DNA from: Adiantum capillus-veneris
Lineage: Eukaryota; Streptophyta; Polypodiopsida; Polypodiales; Pteridaceae
Assembly: GCA_014529385.2 (NCBI GenBank)
Contig: CM043968.1
Location: 25,533,513 to 25,597,512, forward strand
Direction of reading: 5' to 3'
Length of the DNA: 64,000 nt
The first letter of the stretch is position 1; each line of letters opens with the position of its first letter. Positions 11,111-21,476 of this stretch are shown piece after piece. Under the pieces are notes generated by a model. It searched no databases, was not told the origin of the DNA, and saw only the letters and a list, made by a program, of their open reading frames with translations. The position numbers and the translations under genes are program-made.

Positions 11111-11931
11111 TGCTTACCTTTCTTTATCTAACACAAATAAATTTGACTGATCACTATCTGAGACATCACGTGCAAAAATCAAGTACACAGAAAGATGATT
11201 CTTTATTACAGAAGTGATAGCAGAAGCAGATACAATAGGGACTGACTCTCCTTTAAGCTTTACATCCAAGATGTGAGTTTTGCCCCTATGCTGTACAGTG
11301 ATCTTTTTGTTGTAGGCATCCAAGATTCCATGCACTCGGAACATCCACGGGATCCCCAACAAGGCGTCACAACCTTCCAGCGGCATGATGTAAAACTCTT
11401 CTGTGTCCACATACGACTGAATATGCAGACGCAGCTTTCCAATGATGGGAGTAACACACTCTGAGTGGCCAGGACATGCCAACTATGCCTCTCTTCAGCT
11501 CTGATGCCCAGCTTCATAGCTAACTCTGGTGAGATGAAGTTGGCTTTGGCACTTGGATCAAAGAAGATGAGTGTCGTCTGATCCCTAACTTTACCCCATG
11601 CCCTGCATAACTCACTAGCATCTGTGCTGGGCCTGTCACCCACCATGTCTGGCACTAAACCAGCCATGGGTTTTGGCTTCTTGCCTTTCTGGTCTTCTTT
11701 ATCCTCTGAGTCAGCTGGCCTTTTCCTTTGTGGACAATCGATAGAAAAGTGACCAGGCTGCTCGCATATAAAGCATTTGTTCTCAGCCCTTAAGACCTTC
11801 TTTTCCTCGAGCGACTTGCGCACAAAAGGCTTTCTTTTCTGTTTCTTTGCCTGCGCTCCAGAAGTCCCAGCTGAATCCTTGTCTTTGGTGGCCTTTTCTG
11901 ACCCCTGTGACGCATTAGGAGCCGTTTTCAC
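11111..11931 (-). pseudogene. Element B zinc knuckle and protease
   Basis: The minus strand shows a basic linker, the CCHC zinc knuckle CFICEQPGHFSIDC (about 11735-11776), then an aspartic-protease region with FFDPSAKANFISPELA at about 11530-11570 and the flap-distal part IMPLEGCDALLGIPW at about 11345-11390. The usual retroviral-type triad D-S/T-G is replaced by D-P-S. The two halves lie in different frames with a frameshift near 11470. The protease would mature Gag and Pol. Confidence 0.85.
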
Positions 11932-13231
11932 AAAGGGCTTCTTCGCTGAATTTTTCTTTTGCTGGCCTCCTTTGTCACTGCTCGGAAATCCTTGTCCTCT
12001 CCTTTCAACAAGGCAAGACCAGTGTTCGCAACTTCCATAAGCTGAGTAAGGGTAGCCACTCTGTTCTTTGTACAGTAATCGCGAAGCCCTTTAGGCAGCC
12101 CACAACAGTACTTTTCTATCTGCTCTGTCAGTGGCACAAATCTGTAGGAGGTCACTGAGAGTAACGCTTTACAAAACCTCCTATTGTACTCCAGCAAGCT
12201 CTTGCACGAAGCTGAAGTAAGCTGGTGCCAATCTGTCAGGACGTCGGCTTCAAATTCATTTGATAGCCAAGCAGATGCAAACATTTGCTTGAAGTAAACC
12301 CAAGTGGCGGGTGCCTGTCCTTGCATTAACAATGTCGTCCACCATGTAAGCGCATTGTCCTTTAAGAAAGTAGCAGCTTTCCTGGCCTTCGAGGCCTCTG
12401 TAAAATCCCCCCCCCCCCCCCCGCATAAGCTGTATCAAACTGTTGGAGGAAAGTGAGGGCCTTTGTCTTATCCTCGAAACCACTGAAGGTACTGAACTTT
12501 ACCGCTGCACCACCTTCTTTGTAAGCCTTCGGCTTCTCTAGTGCCCCCAAGTTGTCATACGGAATGGTCTGCAACATGGGCACTGTAGTAGGCATGATCC
12601 GCACATCTTGGCCATTCACATTTTGCGTCAGAGGTGCGATATCTGGCTGCTGTCCAGAAAAACCAGCCATGCCAAAATGACCCTGTGGCACCCCAAACTG
12701 GCCCTGGTTGCAGTGCAAACCTTGTTGCATGCCGATACTACCATACATGAGGTTTGGCATGATGCCTTGCATACCCCCGAACACTGTTCCTGGCATGTAC
12801 GGCTGACTTCCAGGCGCATAACCAGCTATACTTTGAAACACTGATCCACCCCCGAAATACCCAAGATGTACCGTGGGTGGTGGAAAAACTGAGTGCATAG
12901 CCTAGTATCCAGCTCCCTATCCATTCAAGACAACATGCTGGCTCTAAAAGGTGGCGAGCTGAACTGGCATAACCTGTGGAATAGGCGTTCTAGCCACCTG
13001 TTCAAGCACAGGAGGAACCTGCTTTGGAGCCCCCGACTCCGCAACATGCGAGTGTTCCCTTTCCTCCTGCGCCACATGAAGTACCGAGGCTTGAGCATCA
13101 ACAAGCTCCGTACGCGGCGTAGGTTGCCTATTTTGCTGTTGCATTGGTGACGCTTGCAAGAATTCCATAAACCTCGGATTCTACACGAGCTGTGAAAAGA
13201 CATTCACCGCCGCAACTAGCTGAGTCTTGAA
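11928..13231 (-). pseudogene. Element B gag, C-terminal part (interrupted by element E)
   Basis: Gag resumes leftward of element E with FKTQLVAAVNVF, a Q/P-rich and Met/Gly-rich linker (12362-12898), then the capsid-like domain: VKFSTFSGFEDKTKALTFLQQFD, ALTWW, and a run to EQIEKYCCGLPKGLRDYC (12332-11928). A run of 16 C residues (12407-12422) breaks the frame within the capsid. A TAG lies near 13180. The N-terminus is at 34894-35068, on the other side of E. The product would form the particle shell. Confidence 0.88.
12407..12422. repeat. C16 homopolymer inside gag
   Basis: Sixteen consecutive C on the plus strand (G16 on the coding strand) sit where family-2 gags read AFAGG. The reading frame before the run (DTAYAGG) and after it (FTEASKARKAATF) differ. 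Slippage or sequencing error are both possible causes. Confidence 0.85.
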
Positions 13232-13266
13232 CGCATGGTTGCTAAATTGGCTTTATTTGACATAAA

Positions 13267-13381
13267 AATAATTCTAAATGAATTATTGGATTTATAAGTG
13301 TGAGGATTTTCTCGCTTAGAGCACCAGGAAAAATAATTCTAAATGAATTATTGGAATTTTGAGTGAGAGGGTTTTTCTCAC
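13267..13381 (+). repeat. Paired palindromes at the start of E's LTR
   Basis: A perfect 8-bp stem AATAATTC/GAATTATT with a 5-base loop occurs at 13267-13287 and again at 13332-13352. The second is followed by GTGAGA...TCTCAC at 13363-13381. The same three hairpins exist in the 3' LTR (29548-29662). They lie in what should be U3, upstream of the promoter. Confidence 0.85.
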
Positions 13382-13409
13382 TGGAGACATCCGAGTACAG
13401 TAGATTCCT

Positions 13410-13675
13410 AGTGCGTCATTCAGAGTAATGACGGGAGCACTGTGAAAGGGAATATCTGTAAGGCCACCAAGAACAGGTACTTCGGATGCGTCACATCGGA
13501 TGGGTGACAGAGAGCATCGAGAAGAAGTATCCGACCATCTGAGAACGGACATCTCTGATGCGTCATAGGATGGGTGACATAGAGCATCGTGAAGGAGATT
13601 GTACCGTAAGTTCGGTCGGAAAGGACTAGGTGATGGGTATTCCTGATGTGTCACAAGGTGGGTGACGGGTGCATC
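13410..13675 (+). promoter_or_regulatory. Four related inverted repeats with CGTCA/TGAC half-sites (5' LTR of E)
   Basis: Hairpins lie at 13410-13441, 13485-13518, 13557-13588 and 13645-13675. Each has an outer arm (AGTGC/GCACT in the first, GATGC/GCATC in the others) and an inner arm GTCAY/RTGAC. The outer arm differs between hairpins but stays paired. CGTCA/TGACG is the core bound by plant bZIP factors, so these could be paired protein sites, RNA hairpins, or both. Function is inferred. Confidence 0.7.
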
Positions 13676-14401
13676 GGAAAGGGGATATTCATAGTCAAGA
13701 GGAAATTCCGAACTGTGTTAGAATTGTGCACAAGGAAAAGCAAGCACTTGAATGAAGATGGGTTCAGAGGAAACTTTGAGGAAAAATAGATACTTTCTGA
13801 GAAAGCGGGATTGCTTTTCGGGAAAGCAGATGCTTTCCTGCGAGGAAGTCTATGTCTGCATTGCAACTGTGCATGTGATTGCATCCAGGGACGCCTGGGA
13901 AGTGCTGTGAAAGCATTGTTTTTAACTTATAAGGTTTTATTGAGTTTTTGGGCAGATTCAGACTATTTTTAAAATCGCCGACCGCCCACTTAATAAGTGG
14001 CCAGCCATTTGATAAATAAGGCGACAGATCAGCCAGCGTTTTCTCTCTCTCTTTTTCTGGCAGAACAGCGGAAAAAAAAATTTTGAAAAAAAAAAAAACG
14101 GCCCCGATCTCTACGCGAGCAACTATTCGTGCCCATTGCCAAGAGCTACAAAAGCATCACATGCCCTCACTCAGAGAAGAGGATCAGTTTTTGCAAGAAG
14201 GAGATGTTGCTGCAAAGTTCACCCGCAAAGAAGACGTTTGCCGGTGATGACTGTCCCAAGTGTACCCGATGTCGCCAAGACCCAGTGCGCGAGTTCCCTC
14301 GCGAAGAAGTGCCTATGGAGCGTGTTTCCATCGCGGCAAGCTGCTGTTTTTCTCTGTTTCCAGCCCATAAACGTCGTAGACGGGGCTGATTTACGAGAAG
14401 G

Positions 14402-14976
14402 TGTAACAGACTTGGACACTCCAAGTCCAGAATCAACCGCGACAGCACCAAATAACCACTTCAAAACAATTCACAGATCACAATAGATTTGCACTGGCCC
14501 GGCGGAGTTCCGTGCCTAGAGATATTGGCCCCAAAGACTGGCGCCTCTTTCGGTATTTCTTTTTGTATTAATCAATTCAAAGTACAAGAGAGTGGGTCGA
14601 GATTCACTCTCAGACTCTGCGTCCAAATGCTCTGAGAAGTGAGGCCCTCACCACTAATTTAAAGGTTACAAGGGATGCTCAAAAGCAGAGCCCCAAAAGC
14701 TTGAAAGCAAAAGCAGATTCTCTCTCTCTCTAAATGAGAGTCAGTAAAAAGCAAGTTCTCTTTTTCTCTTTCTTTCTCCCAAATCAAAGCGAAAAGCTGA
14801 GATTTGCGTCGCTCAAAATTTCCCCAAAAAAAAAAAAAATAATAATAATAATAATAATCCGCCTCCGCGATTTCCGGAAAATAGGGTTTTTTGCAAAAAT
14901 TAGGGTTTGCAGGAATTTTAGGGTTTCTGGCAGAAATTAGGGTTTCTATTGTCCGCCACGTCATCACTTTGTGACA
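14402..14976 (-). repeat. Element C 3' LTR
   Basis: On the plus strand it runs TGTAACAGAC to TTTGTGACA. The 8-bp hairpin GACTTGGA/TCCAAGTC sits at the outer end, the cross-family block at 14498-14570, a TAA/A-rich stretch at 14824-14860, and four copies of TAGGGTTT at 14881-14946. The minus-strand polypurine tract (CAAGGGGGGGGTA) adjoins at 14977. Confidence 0.95.
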
Positions 14977-15600
14977 TACCCCCCCCTTGAAAGCATTGTA
15001 ATCGACCGCGATTACACCTGCAAAACCGACAAAAGCCATAAACCGTCTTAACAGACACTGACTGTTAGTACCTACGTACTAGGAACACACATCTAGCAAA
15101 TGTACAAAATCGACAGTCACATCACACAACATCACAGGACATCACATGACATTCAACATTCATTTGGATCTTAGACCATGATTTATCGGCAATGTAGCTA
15201 GCAATCACATCTATGTCCAATCGGGACCTCATCGATGTCCGATTGACTAACCCCTATTGCAACCATGTCTATTCGAGATCAATCAGACCAAAATGCTGCA
15301 ATCATTTCGTCTATCAGTTCCTGCACTCACAAGAAGTCAAGAACAAATCAGTATCATTATCAGGAATTCCATTTCATAAAGTCATCCAGCAGAATACTGT
15401 CAGCTCTCAGTATCCCTGAAGCTCAAAGAGACATCAGTGACTTTAGTATCAAAATCGAGGCATCTGTTGACAAAGGAGCGGAGTAACTCCCCTCTTGTGC
15501 ATCCCACTGCACCAGATCTTCGGCCAAGCTGAGTTTCTGGGTTCCGTTTGGAGTAGACTATGCTAAACCAAAACATCGAGGTAAAGTTTCACAATCCGAG
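14977..15600 (-). other. Element C 3' untranslated region
   Basis: No coding frame. The same sequence occurs in element D at 44785-45224 plus 50109-50260, where element H splits it. It is rich in ACATCACA-like repeats (15118-15150). Confidence 0.8.
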
Positions 15601-16130
15601 GAGTATCTGCTAGGTCCTCCTCCTCCATCCACTTCGCATCAAATGCAGGAAAGTTCTTGAACTAAACCAAGAACCGCCTTCGGACTTTACCTTTCTTCGT
15701 ATCGTTATGTGTCAAAATCTGTTCAGGAACAAGGATCTCCTCCTTTTCTTCCACTGTGGGTTGCTCATCAGACTCCCCATCATCAAGCACATTACCCTTA
15801 ACAGGTTTCAAGAGACTCACATACAATGCATTGTGAATCCTCCAAGTATCTAGCAGTTTCAATCGGAAGGAGACATCATTTATCTTTTCAGTGATCTGGA
15901 AAGGTCCGTAGTATCACATACTAAGCTTTGGAAAAAGCCTCTCCTTTCCCTTTTTCTTTCGCAGGCGTGCCTTCTCAAAAGTAAGAGCACCCAATCATCC
16001 TCCTTCAATTTCAAGTCGCGACGATGGCGATCCGCTGCCTTTTTCTGTCGTTCTTGAGACTCATGTAAAGTCTCGCGAACCTTGGCAAAAGCCGTATCCA
16101 AATCTCGCGAATATTCATCCGCTTCCAATA
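15601..16130 (-). pseudogene. Element C chromodomain and integrase C-terminus
   Basis: The minus strand reads FEADEYSRDLDTAF, a basic helix (KKAADRHRRDLKLK), the RYYG-like GPY/F region with a stop where D has RYYG, then RIHNALYVSLLKPVKG and a chromodomain (EILVPEQILTHND ... KVRRRFLV). A stop (TAG near 15660) cuts the chromodomain before its conserved KW. Frameshifts lie near 15880 and 15990. Confidence 0.85.
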
Positions 16131-16735
16131 TCTAATCTTTCGTGCTCAGAAAGGATGGAACCTTCGCAGCACTTTCAACAATCTCACATGGCGTCTTCCC
16201 AATCGAAGAGTGTATCGTGTTATTGTAGGCAAATTCCACCAAAGGTAAGTTCTTTTCCCATTGAGTCTTCTGATCCGAGATACAAGACTTCAATAAATCT
16301 AAAATCACTGAATTGGCAATCTCAAATTGCCCGTCAGTCTGCAAGTGGAACGATGACAAGAACTGCAACTGCGTGCCAATGTTCTCCCAAATTGCCTTCC
16401 AAAACAAACTCATAAATCTGGGGTCTCTGCCGGAGACAATCATCTCAGACGTGCCATGTATCGGAAAATCATCGTGATCATTCTGTGTTCTCGGGATATC
16501 AAAAATGAAATCCATTGCAATACTTTCCCAAGGGTGGGTGGGTATGGGTAAAGGCTGTAACAATCCCTGTGCCTTATGCCTGTCAAACTTGACCTTCTGG
16601 CATACTGAGCAACTGCGCACAAACTCTTCCACATCCTTTTTGAGTCTCGGCCCAATGAAGTATCTCTCTACTCCTTTCATGGTGGTAGCAATGCCGCGGT
16701 GACCCGTAAAAGAGCCTTCCCGAAGGGAGTATCCC
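16131..16735 (-). pseudogene. Element C integrase core, internally deleted
   Basis: The frame starts mid zinc finger (MKGVERYF ... CSVCQKVKFDRHKAQG), with first catalytic Asp in AMDFIFDIP. About 45 residues present in B and D between the first and second Asp are missing, so it jumps from QNDHDD to FPIHGTSEMIVSGRDP. The Glu region (GQFEIANSVI) remains. A second deletion near 16700 removes the finger's first His residues. Integrase is inactive. Confidence 0.88.
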
Positions 16736-16736
16736 G

Positions 16737-17468
16737 CTACTGTCTCCCCATCCCGTATCCGTGTGAAAATATCTGCAAAATCTGTATCTGTGGCATACTA
16801 ATCGACCATATCCTCGAAGCTCCTATGATGTATCGCGGAAATAGCCAGAACCAACGGTTTCCGAGACAAAGCATCTGCCACCACATTCTTCTGTCCTTGC
16901 ACATGGACAATCTGGAAGTGGAACTATGACAAGATGTCGTCCACCGCATATGCTTTTCCGAAAGCTGCTTCTGTGACAAGAAGTAGCGCAAACTCTGATG
17001 GTCTGTAAAGACAGTAAAATCCACTCCGAGTAGGTAATGCCGCCACTGAGTAAGAGCATGGATAACCGCCAAAAGCTCTTTCTCATAAATCTGTGTTGTC
17101 ATCTCCGGCCTAGAGAACAAACGGCTCTCGTAAGCTATGACATGGCCTTCTTGCATCAAGACCGCACCCAGACTACAACCACAAGCATCACAATATACTT
17201 CAAATGACTTCTGCAAGTCCAACAAAGTCAAAATAGGTCCCGTAATCAATTTCTCTTTCAGTGTCTGAAAGGCAGTCACCTCTGTGGGTCCCCACGAAAA
17301 AGGTACTCCTTTCTGTGTCAAGGTATGCAAAGGGGAAGCAACCTTTGCAAACTTTTGTATGAACCGCCAGTAGTACGAACACAGTCCCAAGAAGCTTCTA
17401 ACTTCATGGACATTCCTCAAATCGGGCCAATCACGGATAGTCTCTATCTTGGCCGGGTCCATTTGCAC
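16737..17468 (-). pseudogene. Element C RNase H and RT connection
   Basis: An open stretch of 243 codons covers the RT thumb and connection (FLGLCSYYWRFIQKFAKVAS) and RNase H: VYCDACGCSLGAVLMQEG (Asp), YEKELLAVIHALTQW (Glu), FTDHQSLRYFLSQKQ (Asp). All three catalytic carboxylates are visible. Downstream the frame is lost in the linker to integrase. RNase H removes the RNA strand of the cDNA hybrid. Confidence 0.88.
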
Positions 17469-18777
17469 TCCTGCTGTGTTGACACAATGTGTCCCAAAAA
17501 GTGTATCTCTGGTAGGAAAACTTCACTTTTCTTTGCATTAATCACTAACGTGTGATCTCGTAATGCCTGAAAGACTTGAAGCAGATGATCTCTGTGTTCT
17601 GCCTCATTCTTGGAGAAAACAATGATGTCGTCAAAGAAAGTGCCAACAAATAGAATGTACTCTCGAAAAATCTTGTCCATCATCCGGTTAAATGTCGCAG
17701 GAGCATTGGTTAAGCCAAAAGGCATCACCAAAAACTCAAATAACCCAAAAGTCGTCCGAAAAGCTGTCTTGTAGACATCTCTTGGCGCTATCCTATTCTC
17801 ATGATATCCACTCTTCAAGTCAATCCTGCTAAAGCACGAGGATCCCTGTAACCTGTCAAGTATATCATCGATCCTAGGAATTGGAAATCTGTTCTTGATG
17901 GTGATTTTGTTGAGAGCGCTATAATCGATGCACATTCTCGAAGACCCGTCTTTCTTCAAAACCAACAACACTGGAGAGCAATACGGTGAAGTACTAGGCT
18001 GGACAAGACCCTTTTCCAAGAGGTCTTTCATTGGGTTCATAATCTTTTCATTCTGTACTCGGCATTCGGTGGCGTGCTGCTGTGTTGACACAATGTGTTG
18101 GCACTCCTGCTGTGTTGACACAATGTGTCCCAAAAAGTGCATCTCTGGTATGAAAAAAAAATCACTTTTCTTGATCACTAACGTGTGATATCGTAATGCC
18201 TGAAAGACTTGAAGCAGCTGATCTCTGTGTTCTGCCTCATTCTTGGAGAAAACAATGATGTCGTCAAAGAAAGTGCCAACAAATAGCCTGTACTCTCGAA
18301 AAATCCTGTCCATCATCCGGTTAAATGTCGCAGGAGCATTGGTTAAGCAAAAAGGCATAACCAAAATCTCAAATAACCCAAAAGCGTCTGAAAAGCTGTC
18401 TTGTAGACATCTCCTAGCGCTATCCTGATCTGATGATATCCACTCTTCAAGTCAATCCTGCTAAAGCACGAGGATCCTCGTAACCTATCGAGTATATCAT
18501 CGATCCTAGGGATAGGAAATCTGTTCTTGATGGTGATTTCGTTGAGAGTGCTATAATCAATGCACATTCTCCAAGATCCGTCTTTCTTCAAAACCAACAA
18601 CACTGGAGAGCAATACGGTGAAGTACTAGGCTGGACAAGACCCTTTTCCAAGAGGTCTTTCACTTGGTTCATAATCTCTTCATTCTGTACTCGGCTCACA
18701 CGGTAAGGTGGCCGATTCGGTGGCGTGCTTCCAGGTATCAGATCAATGGTTTGATATTCAGGCCCTTTGAAAAGCAA
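17444..18777 (-). pseudogene. Element C reverse transcriptase with a 632-bp tandem duplication
   Basis: Reading the minus strand from 18777, a complete RT N-terminus ([44 protein letters not shown]) runs to FGYLRFWLCLF, then an open frame (18364-17444) holds a first palm with TFFDDIIVFSK, returns to QNEKIMNPMKDLLEKG, and repeats the whole fingers-palm with a second TFFDDIIVFSK. The repeat period is 632 bp (ACCAACAAC at 17961 and 18593). Element D has a single copy. The duplicated part is in frame with itself, but a fused double palm is unlikely to fold as an enzyme. Confidence 0.9.
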
Positions 18778-20851
18778 TCGGCATGAGTGTGGAGAAAAAT
18801 CTTGGCGTTCTTTTGATCAGGTCAAAACATATTCAACCTTTATCCATCATTCAGTTCTCTCCCAAAAGAATGAGTAAGACACTGAAGTTCATCAAGTACA
18901 ATCTCTAAGCCCTTCATTTATCAAAGTCGCTTTCTCGGCCCGGTAGTCAACCACGACGTAGTTCTTGTGGTACCAAGGGATCCTGAGTAGAACGTCACTC
19001 GCGTGCCCTGAACACCTCTGTCATTGCAAACGAAGTTTGCCAATGCTCGGTGTAATGGCAACATCCCATCCGGGTGCCAGTCGAACTACCTCCGCCTATG
19101 GCGTCAGTCTGTTGGGCGTAATTCCAAATCGAGCCGCTAATTCCAAGTGAAAAGAAGTTGGCCTTGGCTCCATCAAAAGAGCTTCCTGATCCTTCACTTT
19201 GCCCCAAAAGCAGCAAAGTTTGTACTTTCATTCATTACACTCGGTGCAGGTCCCACGCCATGTGGTACCAGTTCTGTTTTTCTTCTGCCTTTTCTGCCAC
19301 GTTCCTCAACTGCTCTCAAACTCTCAGGCCTATCGTCGTCTTTATCATGCTGTTCTTTCTATGCCTTTTTAGGGCACTTCACGGAGATATGTCCCTGTTT
19401 CCCGCATCCAAAGCACTTCCCCTCTCTGATGAAGCGAGTTCTCTCCTCAGGAGTAAGCTTGGGTCGTGCATCCTTTTTTCTCTGGGTTGCTCTTTTTCTT
19501 TCTACTTTCATTCCCAAAAGTCTGTTCGGCTCGTTGTGTCATGGCCTCATCTGTGGGGTAGGTCAGACTGCCAGAGTGAATGGCAAAGCCCCGCTTCACA
19601 TGACTCATCAACTCCTGAATAGAAGCTAACTTCTGTTCCAAGCAGTGATCTCGGATCTCTGTAGGTAGACCCAAGGTAAACCGCTCAATCTGTTCTCTGA
19701 ACGAGATCTTCTTGAATGAAGAGACAGGTAGAAAAGAGCTCCAGAATCTTTCACAATAAGCATTGATTGTATCTTTCTTGGTCATCCGAAGATGGTTCCA
19801 AGCAGCTCGTATATCTCGCTCAAACTCTTGAGTCAACCAAGAAGAAATAAAAAGCCTCTTAAATTTCAGCCATTTAACTGGCGCAGTCTTGTTTAAAAGA
19901 AGCGTGGACCACCAAGTACGAGCATTCCCCTTAAAGTAAGAGGCAGCTCTCCGAATCTTGGAGTGCTCTGAATAGCATCCTCCTGCGAAAGCGATGTCAA
20001 ACTACTGTATAAAAGACAAAGCCTTCGAAGCATCTGAGTATCCTGAAAAAGTATCAAACTTGATCGAGTGGCCACCTTCCTTAAACTCTCGGACTTTCTT
20101 GCTTTCATCTTCGAGAAAGTCATACTGGTTGGCTTTGTAAAAATTCTTCTTGTTCGCATAAAACTTTCCGTCATCGGAATCTGAGCTATCTGTAGACGAG
20201 TCCTCAGTAGAACTGTCAGTCTCTGGGCGAGATGTAGCCTTCTTTGCCATTTTCTTACCCTTTCCGAAGCTTTGTTTCTTGCTTCGCTTTTTGCTTTTCC
20301 TGTCTTCTTCGCTCGAGTCTGAAGAGCTAGAAGAACTGTCAGAAGAAGAAGAAGAAGAAGAAGAAGAACTGGGTAGGCCTTCAAACTTGACGCGCTTCTT
20401 TAGTTTCTTTGCCTTGTCGAATGTCGACCGACGAATATCCCGGGAAGTCAGTGCCTTTCTTCTGCTTTTTGCCGTGCTTTTTGTCCTTCTTTTGCACGTC
20501 GAAAAGCTGAGCAATCCGTGCATCAACCACGTTCTCCAGTTCCTTCTCCGTATATTTCTTGGAGGCAGAAGGTTTCTTGCGAGCGGGTTTCGGGAGTGGT
20601 GTTGTGGTTCTCTGCCACTCCATCTGTACCTCTTCCAAAGAGGTCTGCTTCATATATTTTGCCATCTTCGGATCCTTGGCAAAATTGAGCATCATCTTTG
20701 TTGCATCGCCAATCAATTGACGACGCTCCATCTCTCTTTGCTCCGCCTGAGTAGGCCGAGGCGGGCCATACTCTCTGTCTGAATCTTCGTTGTGATCCCA
20801 GCCCACATCTCCAGATGCAGAGGGAGTCGACTGATCATTGCCTGAAGCCAT
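18778..20851 (-). pseudogene. Element C gag and protease region
   Basis: Gag starts at 20851 (MASGNDQSTPSASGD), 58 bases past the primer site. Order: acidic N-terminus, basic stretch (KKYTEKELENVVDARIAQLF), a serine run (about 20330-20380) with alternating Ser/Asp, the capsid-like domain (IKFDTFSGYSDASKAL, ARTWWSTLLLNK, CERFWSSFLPVSSFKK), and a zinc knuckle GKCFGCGKQGHISVKC (about 19362-19421, intact CCHC). Frameshifts occur near 20385 and 19450 and a stop near 20000. The protease region (18780-19360) is badly decayed and no D-T/S-G is readable. Confidence 0.88.
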
Positions 20852-20909
20852 AGGTGCCGCGGAAAAAAAATTCAGGGATCGGATTTCCCGTAGGAGAGAA
20901 ATCGGCCGT

Positions 20910-20921
20910 GCTCTGATACCA
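20910..20921 (-). other. Element C primer-binding site
   Basis: The minus strand reads TGGTATCAGAGC one base after the LTR end. It is complementary to the 3' end of plant initiator-Met tRNA, which primes minus-strand DNA. Confidence 0.95.
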
Positions 20922-20922
20922 C

Positions 20923-21476
20923 TGTAACAGACTTGGACACTCCAAGTCAAGAATCAACCGCGACAGCACCAAATAACCACTTCAAAACAATTCACAGATC
21001 ACAATAGATTTGCACTGGCCCAGCGGAGTTCCGTGCCTAGAGATATTGGCCCCAAAGACTGGTGCCCCTTTCGGTATTTCTTTTTGTATTAATCAATTCA
21101 AAGTACAAGAGAGTGGGTCGGGATTCACTCTCAGACTCTGCATCCAGATGCTCTGAGAAGTGAGGCCCTCACCACTAATTTAAAGGTTACAAGGGATGCT
21201 CAAAAGCAGAGCCCCAAAAGCTTGAAAGCAAAAGCAGATTCTCTCTCTCTCTCAATGAGAGTCAATAAAAAGCAAGTTCTCTTTTTCTCTTTCTTTCTCC
21301 CAAATCAAAGCGAAAAGCTGAGATTTGCGTCGCTCAAAATTTTCCCAAAAAAAAAAAAAAATAATAATAATAATAATCCGCCTCCGCGATTTCCGAAAAT
21401 TAGGGTTTGCAAGAATTTTAGTGTTTTTGGCAGAAATTAGGGTTTTTGCTGTCCGCCACATCATCACTTTGTGACA
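20923..21476 (-). repeat. Element C 5' LTR
   Basis: Starts TGTAACAGAC and ends TTTGTGACA on the plus strand and is near-identical to the 14402-14976 LTR. It is shorter in the TAGGGTTT-rich end (two intact copies, one mutated to TAGTGTTT). The cross-family block is at 21019-21090. Confidence 0.95.

Larger units (their letters stand above)
13237..14401 (+). repeat. Element E 5' LTR, first part
   Basis: It aligns almost base for base with 29518-30682. The expected first base T of TGTTGCTAAATTGG is G here. The segment holds several hairpins (13267-13675) and a 3' part with an A-rich run at 14076-14098. It ends in GAAGG (14397-14401), the left target duplication of element C. Confidence 0.93.
14402..21476 (-). 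mobile_element. Element C: family-2 Ty3/gypsy chromovirus nested in E's 5' LTR
   Basis: Bounded by two LTRs of 575 and 554 bp, with primer site, gag, protease region, RT, RNase H, integrase and chromodomain in minus-strand order. Target duplication is GAAGG on the left (14397-14401) and GAAGA on the right (21477-21481). The uninterrupted copy of the site is in E's 3' LTR near 30682-30690 (CGAGAAGGAACCCGAG). All coding parts are broken. Confidence 0.95.

Noticed and set aside
20330-20380. GAA/TCT repeat considered as a stand-alone microsatellite
   Set aside because: It encodes the serine run of family-2 Gag and is present at the same place in element D (54597-54625).
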